DNA from: Euryarchaeota archaeon UBA287
GTDB lineage: Archaea > Thermoplasmatota > UBA186 > UBA287
Direction of reading: 5' to 3'
DNA: 10,875 nucleotides
Assembly (NCBI GenBank): GCA_002495235.1
Contig: DAEG01000067.1
Span: 1 to 10,875 of the forward strand
Numbering within the stretch: the stretch's first letter is position 1; every line of letters starts with the position of its first letter. Positions 1-6,327 of this stretch are shown one piece after another. The position numbers and the translations under genes were made by a program. Under the pieces are notes generated by a model. That model saw only the letters and a program-made list of their open reading frames with translations. It did no database searches and had not been told where the DNA came from.

Positions 1-224
1 ATGAGAACATGCGCGAGACCGCGGAATTCATTGGCAGCACGGATGCAGATGAGGTCAATGTACTGGCATTCCACAGACTGGGGGCATCAAAGTACGAGCA
101 GCTGGGAAGTAATTATGGATATAAAGATGCGGCGTCGCCCGACTTGCAGAAGATGGAGCACATTCGGGGGATCTTTGAAGAGCGCTCGGTAAAGTGCGGG
201 ATCGGAGGAGCTACGCCATTCTGA
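1..224 (+). CDS. C-terminal end of a radical-SAM glycyl-radical-enzyme activating protein (partial)
   Basis: The reading frame enters from outside the window (first full codon at 3) and runs to TGA at 222-224, so about 74 C-terminal residues are visible. The segment VNVLAFHRLGASKYEQLG matches the conserved tail of pyruvate-formate-lyase-activating-enzyme relatives, where a VNLLPFHRLG.SKYE.LG type motif is followed by a variable stretch and an IGG near the end; here the end is CGIGGATPF. The radical-SAM CxxxCxxC motif would lie upstream and cannot be seen. By family knowledge such proteins use S-adenosylmethionine and a 4Fe-4S cluster to place a glycyl radical on a partner enzyme. The partner is unknown and would be expected upstream. 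An ATG at 9 lies in frame but is almost certainly internal. A relative outside the glycyl-radical activases is possible, since only the tail is seen. Confidence 0.68.
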   Translation, partial: ENMRETAEFIGSTDADEVNVLAFHRLGASKYEQLGSNYGYKDAASPDLQKMEHIRGIFEERSVKCGIGGATPF

Positions 225-246
225 TCGTGAGAGGTATCATTCAACC

Positions 247-264
247 GCAAAAATTTTTTATAAG
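247..264 (+). promoter_or_regulatory. BRE/TATA promoter of the transglutaminase-like gene
   Basis: GCAAAAA (247-253) is followed by TTTTTATAAG (255-264). The TATA centre is about 24-26 bases before the ATG at 282, so transcription should start at or within a few bases of the start codon, giving a leaderless mRNA. No Shine-Dalgarno-like sequence precedes the ATG, which agrees. Confidence 0.7.
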
Positions 265-281
265 CCAACTCCATACATCTT

Positions 282-1220
282 ATGCTTTCATATCTGCTGG
301 CGCTCATACTCATATTTCAGTCTGTCGGGGCTCTATTGCAGCCTGATAAGTGCGACATAACCCTGGAGTTCTCGTACAGTTTCAGGAACACAACAGAAGT
401 GAGAGTGGTCACAGCCGAGAACCTCAACTTCATGGGGCAGAGCGTGAGCATAGGCTACGCTTCAGAGCCAAAAAAAGAAGGCGGGTTGCTCAACTGGAGT
501 GTGAAGGGCGATGGTAGCTTTGAAATAGTCTATGATATAAGGTCAGAGCGATATGAGCTGGAGGATTTCTGGGGTAATCTGAGCGATCTGCCCAGAGGCA
601 TGGAGAGATGGCTGGGGAAAAACACGGTCAACGTGAGCGGCAGGACAATAGACTTTATAGATCCAGAGAACGAGCTGATACGGGCGAAAGCCACAGAGAT
701 AGCCGGTGATGAGCAGAGCATATACCAGATAAGCAGAAAATTATACGACTGGATCGTTGACAATGTGCGCTATAACCTCAGAGCTGGCACATACCCGCAG
801 AGCGTGGTGGAGACCCTCCAGAGGAGGAGCGGAGATTGCGACGAGCAGACCGCCCTCTTTATATCCATGGCAAGAAGCCTTGGTGTGCCCTGCTTCTACA
901 TGGACGGCTATGTCATAGACAGGGTTGGCAGATACGAGGCGGGACATGCGTGGGCAGGGGTTATAAAGTACAGCGATGGCGAGCAGGAGATCTTTCCCGT
1001 TGACACAGTCTACAAGGAGCTCGGCGTCAAGAGGGCGAACAAGGTCTTCGTCGATTATGATGGTGGCTCGGAGGATTACATGAGCACGATCTACAACGAC
1101 GTCAGGTACTGGTACGAGCGCGGGAAAGAGCCCAGAATAGACTACGAGGTCAGGTGCACAAGGTACACGAACAGCAGCAGTCCGCTATACGCTATAGCAG
1201 AGAGGATCCTGTCTGCCTAG
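282..1220 (+). CDS. Exported transglutaminase-like (papain-fold) protein
   Basis: This 312-residue protein begins with a hydrophobic segment (about residues 1-19) that looks like a signal peptide or membrane anchor, so the rest probably lies outside the cell. Residues about 140-245 form a transglutaminase-like domain with the triad in the expected order: Cys186 in SGDCDEQ, His222 in GHAWAGV and Asp241 in FPVDTVY. By family knowledge such archaeal domains are usually predicted proteases or amidases rather than cross-linking enzymes; the substrate is unknown. The N-terminal 120 residues resemble no domain I recognise. Five N-glycosylation sequons (N36, N71, N99, N117, N297) fit an exported archaeal glycoprotein. 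The ATG was chosen because the promoter spacing points to it and no upstream in-frame start fits. The 3' end overlaps the convergent nuclease gene by 29 bases. Confidence 0.82.
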   Translation: MLSYLLALILIFQSVGALLQPDKCDITLEFSYSFRNTTEVRVVTAENLNFMGQSVSIGYASEPKKEGGLLNWSVKGDGSFEIVYDIRSERYELEDFWGNLSDLPRGMERWLGKNTVNVSGRTIDFIDPENELIRAKATEIAGDEQSIYQISRKLYDWIVDNVRYNLRAGTYPQSVVETLQRRSGDCDEQTALFISMARSLGVPCFYMDGYVIDRVGRYEAGHAWAGVIKYSDGEQEIFPVDTVYKELGVKRANKVFVDYDGGSEDYMSTIYNDVRYWYERGKEPRIDYEVRCTRYTNSSSPLYAIAERILSA

Positions 1221-2556
1221 CTATCTCCTCGTCTACGAGCTTGAGAAATTCTTCCTTCTTATCGCGGGGCACGCTAGCGCCAGCGGCCATCCTGTGTCCT
1301 CCGCCCAGTCCGCCAACGAGCTTTGCCGCTGTGTTGAGGGCATCGGATAGGTCAACCCCGCGCTCTACGAGCTCGTGATTGGCTCTGGCAGAGACCTTCA
1401 GCATGTCCTTGCCCCTCATCTTTGCGAAGGCTATTATCGGTTTGTTGATCCCGTTTGCCTCAAGAACCATGCCTGCGACTATCCCAACGATGCGTTCGTC
1501 TATCTTGTCATCAGAGTCGAAGAAGACGATGTGTTGCATCTGTTCTATTCCTATACCCTTGACCACCTCCATGCCGTTGGCTATGGCGCTCCTGTGCTCG
1601 CTGAGCAAGTTCTGAGCCTTCTTGTAGTATATGTCCCTGTCACCGAGGCACACGGCCACCCCCACCTCCGGGGCGTCATGCCTCCCGCAGGCGTTAAGTA
1701 GGGTAGCGAACTCTTTAGCGTCGTGCAGGGGGCTTCCTCTCTCTTCGCCACGCAGGAGGTAGACATCTCCGACAACCCGCATCGCGCGTTTTGCACCGAA
1801 CCCCCTGCGGATCAGGATCTTCACGATCTCTGACACTATCCTCTTCTTCTCGTCAAAGGTCAGGTCTATCCATCTTCTCCATCCGTCATTCTTCAGTTCT
1901 ATATCCAGAGACTTAAGGAATTTTATGGAGGTGGATTCAAATCCGGACACCCCGGGTATCACTGGATCGCTCGCGTGCTGAAGGAGCTTGTACACGGGTC
2001 TGCTCTCCCTGCCAAAGTACCTGATGTCCCTGGTCACGTCTACGCCATCTAGAAACTCCCTGTTCGCTCCGGTGAGCATGCACTCCTCATTGTCCTGCAT
2101 ATCTCCGACTGCGCCAACCACCGCCAGGGGTTCCAGTGCCGTATTGGCTTCATTCATGCTCCTTGCCACAAGATATGTGGCTCCCGCGCCGCTCATCTCT
2201 CTGCTTCCGTCAATGCCGAAGAGATGCGGATTCAACTGTCTATCCGGATCTGTGCTAGCCGGCACATGGTGGTCGCTGATCACGAAGTTCGTGTTCCCGA
2301 GCTCGTTGTATATCCCGCTGCCAAGGTCCACGAACCATATGAAGTTATCTCTACGCTTCAGTGACTCGAGGGCTTCTTCGTCTATCTGCTTGAGAAAGGT
2401 CACGGTGTGTTCTATGCCTGCGTTGTCCAGTGCGCCGCTGGCTATGGCGGCGGAGGATATGCCATCCGCATCGATGTGGGCTACGACCTCTACGTAATCC
2501 TGCCGCAGTATTACGCTAGATATTCTCTTTGCAGCAGTTTCAAGTCTTTCAAGCAC
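1192..2556 (-). CDS. Archaeal RecJ-like DHH/DHHA1 phosphoesterase (GAN-type nuclease)
   Basis: This 454-residue protein has the DHH-family motifs in order: HIDADG (H27, D29, D31), VDLGSG (D77), SDHH (D95, H96, H97) and GAVGD (D152). These are the expected metal ligands of a manganese-dependent phosphoesterase. The C-terminal DHHA1 substrate-binding domain ends in GGLGGGHRMAAGA (415-427). The length and the lack of the extra OB-fold of bacterial RecJ point to the archaeal form. In Thermococcus this form, GAN, is a single-strand 5'-3' exonuclease tied to the GINS-MCM replisome; some archaeal relatives are instead 3'-5' RNA exonucleases, so polarity and substrate are not settled by sequence. The start is GTG (2554-2556), supported by a TATA element at leaderless spacing. 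It is divergent from ribD and convergent with the transglutaminase-like gene. Confidence 0.9.
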   Translation of the reverse strand: MLERLETAAKRISSVILRQDYVEVVAHIDADGISSAAIASGALDNAGIEHTVTFLKQIDEEALESLKRRDNFIWFVDLGSGIYNELGNTNFVISDHHVPASTDPDRQLNPHLFGIDGSREMSGAGATYLVARSMNEANTALEPLAVVGAVGDMQDNEECMLTGANREFLDGVDVTRDIRYFGRESRPVYKLLQHASDPVIPGVSGFESTSIKFLKSLDIELKNDGWRRWIDLTFDEKKRIVSEIVKILIRRGFGAKRAMRVVGDVYLLRGEERGSPLHDAKEFATLLNACGRHDAPEVGVAVCLGDRDIYYKKAQNLLSEHRSAIANGMEVVKGIGIEQMQHIVFFDSDDKIDERIVGIVAGMVLEANGINKPIIAFAKMRGKDMLKVSARANHELVERGVDLSDALNTAAKLVGGLGGGHRMAAGASVPRDKKEEFLKLVDEEIARQTGSSLL

Positions 2557-2577
2557 GTTAATCCGTATAGCGTATCA

Positions 2578-2592
2578 CAATAAATCTTTTGC
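2578..2592 (-). promoter_or_regulatory. BRE/TATA promoter of the RecJ-like nuclease gene
   Basis: On the minus strand GCAAAAG (2592-2586) runs into ATTTATTG (2585-2578). The TATA centre lies about 25-26 bases before the GTG start at 2556, which implies a leaderless transcript and supports this unusual start codon. It is back to back with the ribD promoter. Confidence 0.6.
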
Positions 2593-2601
2593 TCGGCAAA
2601 A
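2587..2601. repeat. Inverted repeat between divergent promoters (possible operator)
   Basis: TTTTGC-TCG-GCAAAA is a perfect inverted repeat with 6-base arms and a 3-base centre. It lies exactly between the TATA elements of the nuclease gene (left) and ribD (right). It could be an operator for a dimeric regulator. The simpler reading is that each arm is the BRE of one promoter, because GCAAA also precedes the TATA elements at 255 and 7634 where there is no palindrome. Confidence 0.4.
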
Positions 2602-2612
2602 TGATTTTAACG
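2596..2612 (+). promoter_or_regulatory. BRE/TATA promoter of the riboflavin operon
   Basis: GCAAAA (2596-2601) followed by GATTTTAACG (2603-2612) places a TATA centre about 24-25 bases before the ATG at 2631. The mRNA should therefore start at the ATG, leaving no leader for an FMN riboswitch. This promoter probably serves all genes to 7624. Confidence 0.62.
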
Positions 2613-2630
2613 GTGTTCTGCATATGGGCT

Positions 2631-3629
2631 ATGGATCTTTTCATGCGCAGAGCTCTGAAGCTCGCAGAGAGAGGCTATACCTCTCCCAACCCGATGGTCG
2701 GGGCTGTTCTTGTTAAAGACGGCAAGATATTGGGGGAAGGTTATCATAAGAGAGCAGGAATGCCTCATGCGGAGATAGAGGCAATAAACGACGCAAAGAG
2801 AAAAGGTAACGAAGTGAGGAGGAGCACTCTCCATGTCACGCTGGAGCCGTGCTGTCACTACGGCAGGACGCCCCCGTGCACAGACACGATAATCCGCGAG
2901 GGAATTGAGCGCGTGGTCGTCGGGATAAGAGATCCAAATCCCAAGGTGAATGGAAAGGGCATCGGGATACTGAAGGATGCTGGTATAGAGGTCATTGAGA
3001 AGGATTACGTGGAGTGCAGGAGGATAAACGAGATCTACTTCAAGTACACGGAAGAAAAGATGCCCTTTGTTCTTCTTAAGATGGCCATAACGCTGAACGG
3101 ATGCTACAAGACGGAGGAGAGGTACATCAGTTCTCCGGAGGCTCTGAGATACGTCCATGAGCTGAGAAAGCGCTACGATGCCGTGGCCGTGGGTGCAAAC
3201 ACCCTGCGGGAGGACGACCCCCGACTGGATGTGCGGCTCGTTGACCCGGAGGACAGGGATCCCTACAAAGTGGTTTTTGTGGGCGACACCGCCAGTCTCC
3301 CGGAGGATTTCAAACTCCTGCACGACGAGAAGTTCATTGCGGTCTGCCAGAGAGATACCAGAGGCCTGAATGCCGCAGAGGCGAAAGATCTGAGAGAGGG
3401 TATGAAAAGGCTGGCGGACATTGGCGTGACCAGCGTGATGCTGGAGGGCGGACCGACGATAGCGCAGAGCGCGATAGATGATGGTCTGGTAGATAAATGT
3501 CTGTTCATCATCTCCCCAAAGTTTGCCGAAGGCAGGCACCTCTATCTCAACGTAGACCTGAAGGCACACAGGGTTTTTAAGCTCGGAAGTGATACGGTGA
3601 TAGAAGCGCATGTTCACGGGCATAGTTGA
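2631..3629 (+). CDS. ribD: Bifunctional pyrimidine deaminase/reductase RibD
   Basis: RibD performs two steps of riboflavin synthesis: hydrolytic deamination of the GTP-derived pyrimidine, then NADPH-dependent reduction of its ribose to ribityl. In this 332-residue protein the N-terminal deaminase domain (about 1-145) has the zinc and proton-shuttle motif HAE (His46, Glu48) and LEPCCHYGRTPPCTD with Cys74 and Cys83. The C-terminal reductase domain (about 146-332) has the GANTLREDDPRL motif (188-199) and LEGGPTIA (271-278). I start at ATG 2631 rather than the in-frame TTG at 2589 or ATG at 2601: those would add a non-conserved prefix and overlap the promoter, while MDLFMRRALKLAERGY matches the family N-terminus. 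Most archaea have a separate reductase and no RibD-type deaminase fusion, so this is the bacterial-type enzyme. Its last 20 bases overlap ribE in another frame. Confidence 0.96.
   Translation: MDLFMRRALKLAERGYTSPNPMVGAVLVKDGKILGEGYHKRAGMPHAEIEAINDAKRKGNEVRRSTLHVTLEPCCHYGRTPPCTDTIIREGIERVVVGIRDPNPKVNGKGIGILKDAGIEVIEKDYVECRRINEIYFKYTEEKMPFVLLKMAITLNGCYKTEERYISSPEALRYVHELRKRYDAVAVGANTLREDDPRLDVRLVDPEDRDPYKVVFVGDTASLPEDFKLLHDEKFIAVCQRDTRGLNAAEAKDLREGMKRLADIGVTSVMLEGGPTIAQSAIDDGLVDKCLFIISPKFAEGRHLYLNVDLKAHRVFKLGSDTVIEAHVHGHS
3596..3601 (+). promoter_or_regulatory. Shine-Dalgarno site for ribE inside ribD
   Basis: GGTGAT, complementary to the usual archaeal 16S rRNA 3' end, lies 8 bases before the ribE ATG at 3610 and within the ribD coding region. 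It supports internal initiation on the polycistronic mRNA. Confidence 0.6.
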
Positions 3630-4191
3630 GGATGTCGGCGAGATCGTTGGCAGGAGCGGTGACAGGATACGCGTAGATAGCGGGCTCGAGGATCGCATAG
3701 GTGCGAGCATAGCCGTGAATGGAGCATGCCTGACGCTTCTTGGATCGGATAACGGAGCGCTGGTTTTTGAGACCTCCGAGGAAACGCTGAGCAGAACGAA
3801 CCTGAAGGAGAGCAGATACGTCAACCTTGAGCGTTCCCTGTCTCTGGGTTCCAGGATGGGAGGACATATGGTCCTCGGACATGTTGATTGCGTGGCTGAT
3901 GTCCTTTCCATGGGTGATAAAATCATCGAGATAGGGCTTCCTGGCAGGTACGCAAGGTACGTGATCGAGAAGGGCAGCATAGCCGTGGATGGCATAAGTC
4001 TGACCATAGCTGATGTAAAATCAGGCAGCTTCAGCGTCGCGGTGCTGCCATACACTACATCCAGTACGAATCTGAGATACGGACAAAAAAGAGTTAATCT
4101 TGAATTCGATTATACTGTAAAGGCGATAGAATCGGTGATGAGCAGGAAAGTGGAGGAGGAAGGATGGAAGGAGATAATTGGAGTGATGTGA
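3610..4191 (+). CDS. ribE: Riboflavin synthase, alpha-chain (bacterial) type
   Basis: This enzyme dismutates two 6,7-dimethyl-8-ribityllumazine molecules to riboflavin and the pyrimidine precursor. The 193-residue protein shows the internal duplication of the family, two lumazine-binding barrels. Barrel 1 (about 1-92) has the hallmark start MFTGIVE, then VNGACLT (37-43) and GGHMVLGHVD (84-93). Barrel 2 (about 95-180) has VDGISLT (126-132) and PYTTSSTNL (147-155), where relatives often read PHT, a His-to-Tyr change. It is slightly shorter than the usual roughly 200-215 residues. Most archaea use an unrelated lumazine-synthase-like riboflavin synthase, so the type is notable. The start is fixed by the MFTGI motif, which lies inside the 20-base overlap with ribD. 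It overlaps ribBA by 28 bases. Confidence 0.96.
   Translation: MFTGIVEDVGEIVGRSGDRIRVDSGLEDRIGASIAVNGACLTLLGSDNGALVFETSEETLSRTNLKESRYVNLERSLSLGSRMGGHMVLGHVDCVADVLSMGDKIIEIGLPGRYARYVIEKGSIAVDGISLTIADVKSGSFSVAVLPYTTSSTNLRYGQKRVNLEFDYTVKAIESVMSRKVEEEGWKEIIGVM
4152..4163 (+). promoter_or_regulatory. Shine-Dalgarno site for ribBA inside ribE
   Basis: GGAGGAGGAAGG directly precedes the ATG at 4164, with GGAGG (4152-4156) at 7-base spacing. It decides for ATG 4164 over the in-frame GTG at 4188, although that GTG overlaps the ribE TGA and has a weaker purine stretch upstream. Confidence 0.6.
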
Positions 4192-5375
4192 TCGTAGGAG
4201 TGGAAGAGGCGTGCGAAGAGATCAGGCAGGGAAATTTTCTGATACTTGTGGATGACGCAGAGAGAGAGAACGAGGGGGACATAATAATGGCCGCCGAGTT
4301 CATAGACGCAGAGAGAGTGAATTTTATGGAGAGGTATGCGAGAGGATGGATCTGCGTCCCTCTGCCGAAAAAGAGGCTCGAAGAGCTGAGCGTACCTCTC
4401 ATGGTCGGTGAGAACACATCCAGACACACCACGGCCTTTACTGTCACGGTAGACTATCTGAACGGCACTACGACCGGCATATCCTCCAGTGACCAGGCAA
4501 GGACGATAAAGGCCCTGGTCAATGAAGGGGTGAAGCCTGATGAATTTGCTAGGCCGGGGCATGTCAGGCCTTTGATGGCTGCGGAGGGGGGTGTCCTGAA
4601 GAGGGCGGGCCACACCGAGGGGTCCCTAGATATCGTAAAGATGGCCGGTTTAAAGCACGGCAGCGTGATATGCGAGATAAAGAATGATGACGGGACGATG
4701 GCGAGAATGCCGCAACTTGTCGACTTTGCCAGAGCGCACGGCCTCAGGATCACGACGATAGCTGACGTGATAACATACAGAAGGAAGCATGAGAGGCTCG
4801 TCGAGCGTGTAGCGGAGTGTGTTTTACCGACAAGGTTCGGGGAATTCCAAGCAGTGGCGTACAGGAGCTGTGTTGATGAGGACAGTTATATAGCCCTTGT
4901 AAAAGAGCCAATGAACGGTCTGGTCAGGGTCCATTCCGCCTGCTTGACCGGAGATACATTCCATTCGCTAAGGTGCGACTGCGGAGAGCAGCTTGAAAGG
5001 GCTGTGGAGCGCATAGGCAGGGAGGGAGGGATACTGCTTTACATACAGACGCAGGAGGGCAGGGGCATAGGCCTGCTCAACAAGATAAAGGCCTACCAGC
5101 TTCAGGATGCAGGGCTGGACACCGTAGAAGCGAACAGAGCGCTCGGCTTCGAGGAGGATCTAAGGGACTACGGGATAGGCGCGCAGATCCTAGCAGACCT
5201 CGGGGCAAAGCGCATAAGGCTCATGACGAACAATCCTAAGAAGATAGTGGGTCTAAAGAGCTACGGCATTGAGATAGATGAGGTCATGCCAATAGAGGTA
5301 GAGCCCAATGGCTGCGATGATGAATATCTCAGAACGAAAAAGGCAAAGATGGGGCACATCCTGAACAAGGTATGA
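4164..5375 (+). CDS. ribBA: 3,4-dihydroxy-2-butanone-4-phosphate synthase / GTP cyclohydrolase II fusion
   Basis: This 403-residue fusion starts both branches of riboflavin synthesis. The N-terminal RibB domain (about 8-210) turns ribulose 5-phosphate into the four-carbon unit: AERENEGD (32-39) is the acidic metal and substrate loop, GTTTGISSSD (101-110) and RPGHVRPL (130-137) are signatures, and His150 (GHTE) and Glu171 match the E. coli metal ligands with the same 21-residue spacing. The C-terminal RibA domain (about 215-403) opens GTP: zinc ligands Cys260, Cys271 and Cys273, QEGRGIGL (297-304), and Tyr311, Asp332 and Arg334, matching E. coli Tyr105, Asp126 and Arg128. TNNPKK and TKKAKMGH close the domain. 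Both halves look active. Most archaea use a different GTP cyclohydrolase (type III), so this is bacterial-type. It shares an ATGA overlap with folK. Confidence 0.97.
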   Translation: MEGDNWSDVIVGVEEACEEIRQGNFLILVDDAERENEGDIIMAAEFIDAERVNFMERYARGWICVPLPKKRLEELSVPLMVGENTSRHTTAFTVTVDYLNGTTTGISSSDQARTIKALVNEGVKPDEFARPGHVRPLMAAEGGVLKRAGHTEGSLDIVKMAGLKHGSVICEIKNDDGTMARMPQLVDFARAHGLRITTIADVITYRRKHERLVERVAECVLPTRFGEFQAVAYRSCVDEDSYIALVKEPMNGLVRVHSACLTGDTFHSLRCDCGEQLERAVERIGREGGILLYIQTQEGRGIGLLNKIKAYQLQDAGLDTVEANRALGFEEDLRDYGIGAQILADLGAKRIRLMTNNPKKIVGLKSYGIEIDEVMPIEVEPNGCDDEYLRTKKAKMGHILNKV

Positions 5376-5845
5376 TCTACTATCTTGCCCTCGGCTCAAA
5401 TGAGGGAGACCGAAACGAAAATATGAATAAGGCCGTGGAGGAGTTGAGGGCTCTGGGAGACGTGAGGAAAGTATCCACTTTTTATGAGACAAAGCCCTGG
5501 GGCTATGCGGAACAGGCGTATTTTCTTAATGGTGCTGTGGAGCTTGAGAGCTCTCTGGAACCAAAAGAGCTCTTGCGCGCGGTCAAGGGCATAGAGCAGA
5601 GGCTTGGAAGACGGGAGGTGTTCCGCTGGGGGCCAAGGGTCATAGACATAGATATACTGCTCTGCTTTGATGGGGATAAAGAGGTATCCTATGAGGACGA
5701 AGAACTCACCATTCCGCACAAGTATCTGTGCGAGAGGAATTTTTACCTTGTCTGTCTGAAAGATCTTGGGATAAAAGAGGTGTGCGGTAAGAACGTAGAG
5801 GATCTCATAAGAGAGAATGGGAAGAGAGAAATATCCCAAGGATGA
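5372..5845 (+). CDS. folK: 6-hydroxymethyl-7,8-dihydropterin pyrophosphokinase (bacterial FolK type)
   Basis: HPPK transfers pyrophosphate from ATP to 6-hydroxymethyl-dihydropterin, the step before joining to p-aminobenzoate or another arylamine in folate and methanopterin synthesis. The 157-residue length is typical. Visible motifs are YLALGSNEGDR (4-14), YETKPWGYAEQAYFLNG (38-54) and RWGPRVIDIDILL (85-97), where Asp92 and Asp94 are the magnesium ligands and Trp86 and Arg89 are conserved; IPHKY follows. Archaea usually use the unrelated MptE kinase for this step, so a FolK here is unusual. It overlaps ribBA by 4 bases (ATGA) and ribH by 4 bases (ATGA), so it is translated as part of the riboflavin operon. 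Both pterins and flavins begin from GTP, which may explain the grouping. No folP or folB lies nearby. Confidence 0.93.
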   Translation: MIYYLALGSNEGDRNENMNKAVEELRALGDVRKVSTFYETKPWGYAEQAYFLNGAVELESSLEPKELLRAVKGIEQRLGRREVFRWGPRVIDIDILLCFDGDKEVSYEDEELTIPHKYLCERNFYLVCLKDLGIKEVCGKNVEDLIRENGKREISQG

Positions 5846-6327
5846 TTGCTATTATGCATGTGGAAGGATCCTTGAATGGGCAGGGACTCAGGATAGCGAT
5901 TGTTGCAAGCAGGTTCAACGATATGTTGACCAAGAACCTAGTGGACGGGGCGTTGGATGCGCTCAAGAGGCACGGGACCGAGGACGTAGACACATTCCTT
6001 GTGCCGGGTGCCTTCGAGCTCCCGCTCATAGCCGAGAAGGCAGCCTCGAGCAGAAGGTACGATGCGATCATAGCTCTGGGCGCTCTTATAAAAGGAGCTA
6101 CGCCGCACTTCGAGTATCTCTGCGCCAGTGTAACTAAGAGCATAGCCGAGATAAACATGAAGTACGGAGTGCCCGTGATATTCGGTCTTATAACCGCGGA
6201 CACCTTGGAGCATGCGATAGAGCGTGCCGGGACAAAGCAGGGGAACAAGGGCTTCACAGCGGCGGAGAATGCCGTGGAGATGGCCAATCTGATGAAAGAG
6301 ACAAAAAAAGTATTTGAAGGGAAATGA
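5842..6327 (+). CDS. ribH: 6,7-dimethyl-8-ribityllumazine synthase
   Basis: RibH condenses the ribityl-pyrimidine with 3,4-dihydroxy-2-butanone 4-phosphate, the products of RibD and RibBA, to give the lumazine used by RibE. The 161-residue protein carries the family signatures in order: ASRFN (22-26, substrate stacking), VPGAFELP (54-61), GATPHFEY (85-92) with the catalytic His at 89, and IERAGTKQGNKG (126-137). Relatives often have an acidic or Ser residue where Ala86 stands here. These enzymes usually form pentamers or 60-mer capsids in the cytoplasm; the assembly state here cannot be read from sequence. The ATG at 5842 overlaps the folK stop as ATGA; an in-frame ATG four codons later (5854) is also possible because the conserved region begins just after it. 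Confidence 0.96.
   Translation: MIAIMHVEGSLNGQGLRIAIVASRFNDMLTKNLVDGALDALKRHGTEDVDTFLVPGAFELPLIAEKAASSRRYDAIIALGALIKGATPHFEYLCASVTKSIAEINMKYGVPVIFGLITADTLEHAIERAGTKQGNKGFTAAENAVEMANLMKETKKVFEGK

Noticed and set aside
1..192. 63-codon frame from the ATG at position 1
   Set aside because: The overlapping frame ending at 224 carries the conserved activase tail, while this one has no family resemblance.
1988..2497. 169-codon plus-strand frame inside the nuclease gene
   Set aside because: It is antisense to the conserved DHH motifs and Ser/Pro/Leu-rich, as expected of a shadow frame.
2589..2630. Longer RibD from the TTG at 2589
   Set aside because: The added 14 residues overlap the BRE/TATA element and are not like RibD N-termini; ATG 2631 fits both the promoter spacing and the family start.
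2557..2630. FMN riboswitch upstream of ribD
   Set aside because: The gap is too short, the transcript appears leaderless, and I see none of the conserved multi-stem pattern.
2607..4055. 482-codon open frame on the minus strand
   Set aside because: It lies antisense to ribD and ribE, which have full motif support. Its product is low-complexity and unlike any family I know, and no promoter precedes it.
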